NCBI RefSeq assembly: GCF_002234675.1
Contig: NC_019859.2
Span: 8,397,983-8,461,982 of the forward strand
Length of the DNA: 64,000 nucleotides
Direction: 5' to 3'
From: Oryzias latipes
Taxonomy: Eukaryota > Chordata > Actinopteri > Beloniformes > Adrianichthyidae
Shown here: one piece after another, positions 63,701-64,000 of the stretch
Layout: every line of letters starts with the position of its first letter
Numbering within the stretch: the stretch's first letter is position 1
Notes under the pieces: model-generated
Seen by the model: the letters and a program-made list of their open reading frames with translations, nothing else
What the model was told of the DNA's origin: nothing
Database searches by the model: none
Position numbers and translations under genes: made by a program

Positions 63701-64000
63701 AATTCAATAAATTCCTGGTCTTTTAACAGAGATGTATTAAACCTCCAGGTTGAACCCGAGGGTCTGGGTACTTCCCTTGAAATAGTAACAGAAACTGGTG
63801 CATGGTCACTGATAATAATTGGATGAATGTTGGAACTTTTAATTTCTTTCAAAAGGGAGTTACTGACTAATAAATAATCTAAACGAGATTGTGAATGGTG
63901 AACTGGAGAAAAAAAGGTGAACCCCTTAGTGCTTGGATGACATGAGCGCCACGCGTCGCAGAGACCCAGATCATTCATGTACTGCTTTAGAATACTTGCA
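60748..64000 (-). CDS. LINE ORF2: endonuclease end, reverse transcriptase (partial)
   Basis: The frame is open for 1083 codons, from the window edge to the stop at 60748-60750, and has no interior stop. Numbered from the Met at 63978: the end of the AP endonuclease (SRLDYLL, then SDHAPV 57-62); RT motifs NGKAPGPDGFPAEFYK (296-311), SSYRPISL (358-365), LDAEKAFDRVNW (427-438), GTRQGCPLSPS (484-494) and the catalytic SLYADDILLFL (526-536); a C-terminal CQHC...H...C knuckle-like motif (949-967). The product nicks DNA and reverse-transcribes its own RNA at the cut. Met 63978 is internal; codons upstream (ASILKQY) continue the frame. The intact frame suggests a young copy. Only the C-terminal part is seen here. 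Confidence 0.93.
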   Translation of the reverse strand, partial: ASILKQYMNDLGLCDAWRSCHPSTKGFTFFSPVHHSQSRLDYLLVSNSLLKEIKSSNIHPIIISDHAPVSVTISREVPRPSGSTWRFNTSLLKDQEFIEFFKKEWATFLEFNDTSEISPSILWEAAKAVMRGKIISYSTHKKRKEKADLLESRKKIKTLETAYAASAQEHILGDLKNLKLQLNDIINKQTQFQIQRLRLERYENSNKSGKFLANQLKINKEKSTITSIMDQTGNVTHDPVKINNAFKDFYQNLYTPQINPSEQSINSFLNNINLPKLNEDQITNLDSPLSLSELHEALLLMPNGKAPGPDGFPAEFYKEFWEQLAATFYKTVKFINESQSLPPNMNSANIILLLKPDKDPTSPSSYRPISLINADVKIICKALAQRIEKVTPHIIDFDQTGFIKGRHSDDNVRRLVNIIDFATIKNQEMTILSLDAEKAFDRVNWKFLIAALHKFGFGESFINWIKILYHNPNASVRTNKQTSNRFFLGRGTRQGCPLSPSLFAIFIEPLAAAIRQNESIKGIKTKHSHHKISLYADDILLFLSNIHSVNETATIINEFSSISDYSINWNKSVLLPLNSNAEQGLTIPVKSGNIKYLGIYFSPKISELVQLNYTPLLKNIQDDLTRWTNLPLSLMGKVATVKMKILPKVNYLFSMIPTQPPLKWSKTLDSSISSFLWNNKPARISLKTLKSAKSCGGLELPNFHNYFLANRLQYILKWLKNNPETNSWLDLEQALCGKINLSDLPFISQIVKKQDCFKSININATLTAWWEFLKISKSSIQPCKMTPIWNNPDILINKKIIHFPAWQAGGIKQLEHIIIDRRFITPQEHQDKHGIYNFLEYQQLKSIITKKFKYRDNDLKLPDVVTTLINFSMNKALSKIYKLLCNLDNNISLPTTRWDADLSISTDESFWSELCLNTFKMTKSPNLQLIHFKTLHRIYYTGQRMFKMGLSNSDICQHCDSNLPDNYMHALWFCTPVQALWLQVCADLSVWLKVSITASPSLCVLGDMSAIDVEGGLGSIIFITLCIAKKTILINWKSKKNINISQHRNLLLDHISLEKMSAQSSSNFERIRSLWSPIANSVT

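Larger units (their letters stand above)
58070..64000 (-). mobile_element. L1/Tx1-type LINE, 3' part, apparently intact ORF2
   Basis: Read on the minus strand: open ORF2 from the window edge to a stop at 60748, a 2.65-kb 3' UTR (60747-58098) and a poly(A) tail seen as T28 at 58070-58097. The 5' end, ORF1 and the first part of the endonuclease lie outside the window. The UTR is exceptional: about 0.8 kb of G-runs next to the stop, two tandem 100-bp units, a GT-rich patch, a second GC-rich block and finally the 700-bp terminal part shared with 23642-24347. I cannot read a target duplication because one end is missing. Confidence 0.9.

Overview
The window is vertebrate nuclear DNA, almost certainly from a teleost fish. 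Genes are split by GT-AG introns, promoters are CpG-rich, microsatellites are abundant, and the DNA is dense with hAT-type MITEs and L1/Tx1-type LINEs of the kind seen in ray-finned fishes. One repeat (32.6-33.4 kb) resembles a family I associate with medaka (Oryzias), so a percomorph/Beloniformes source is likely, but that is inference. The genes form a syntenic block that matches human 17q12: mllt6 (+), cisd3 (+), pcgf2 (-), pip4k2b (+).

Layout. 1-10.8 kb: the last six coding exons and a long 3' UTR of mllt6 (AF17, a DOT1L-recruiting chromatin reader). 11.5-12.3 kb: a hAT MITE. 12.8-17.9 kb: cisd3, three coding exons encoding a 132-aa mitochondrial protein with two 2Fe-2S CDGSH motifs. 19.6-23.1 kb: a decayed L1-type LINE. 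23.6-24.35 kb: a 5'-truncated copy of a second, younger LINE. 25.5-25.9 kb: a second cisd3-like pair of exons with the same exon lengths as cisd3 but with an in-frame TGA and a lost cluster ligand. 25.9-27.4 kb: a MITE carrying a Penelope-like fragment. 28.3-40.4 kb: pcgf2 (Mel-18, PRC1 RING protein, 334 aa) on the minus strand; its likely 5' UTR holds a G4-type run and a 22-bp perfect GC hairpin. 40.7-45.5 kb: gene-free, repeat-rich DNA. 45.5-57.7 kb: pip4k2b, complete in ten coding exons (412 aa). 58.07-64 kb: the 3' part of an apparently intact LINE on the minus strand, with an open ORF2 (endonuclease end, reverse transcriptase, zinc-knuckle-like C-terminus) that runs off the window edge, and an unusual 2.65-kb, G-rich 3' UTR.

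The cellular genes do not form an operon. They share chromatin regulation (mllt6 with H3K79 methylation, pcgf2 with Polycomb H2A ubiquitination), mitochondrial Fe-S biology (cisd3) and phosphoinositide signalling (pip4k2b). pcgf2 and pip4k2b diverge head-to-head about 5 kb apart with no psmb3 between them, unlike the human order as I recall it. Most other sequence is transposon-derived. For six hAT-type or LINE insertions I could read target-site duplications directly from the flanks.
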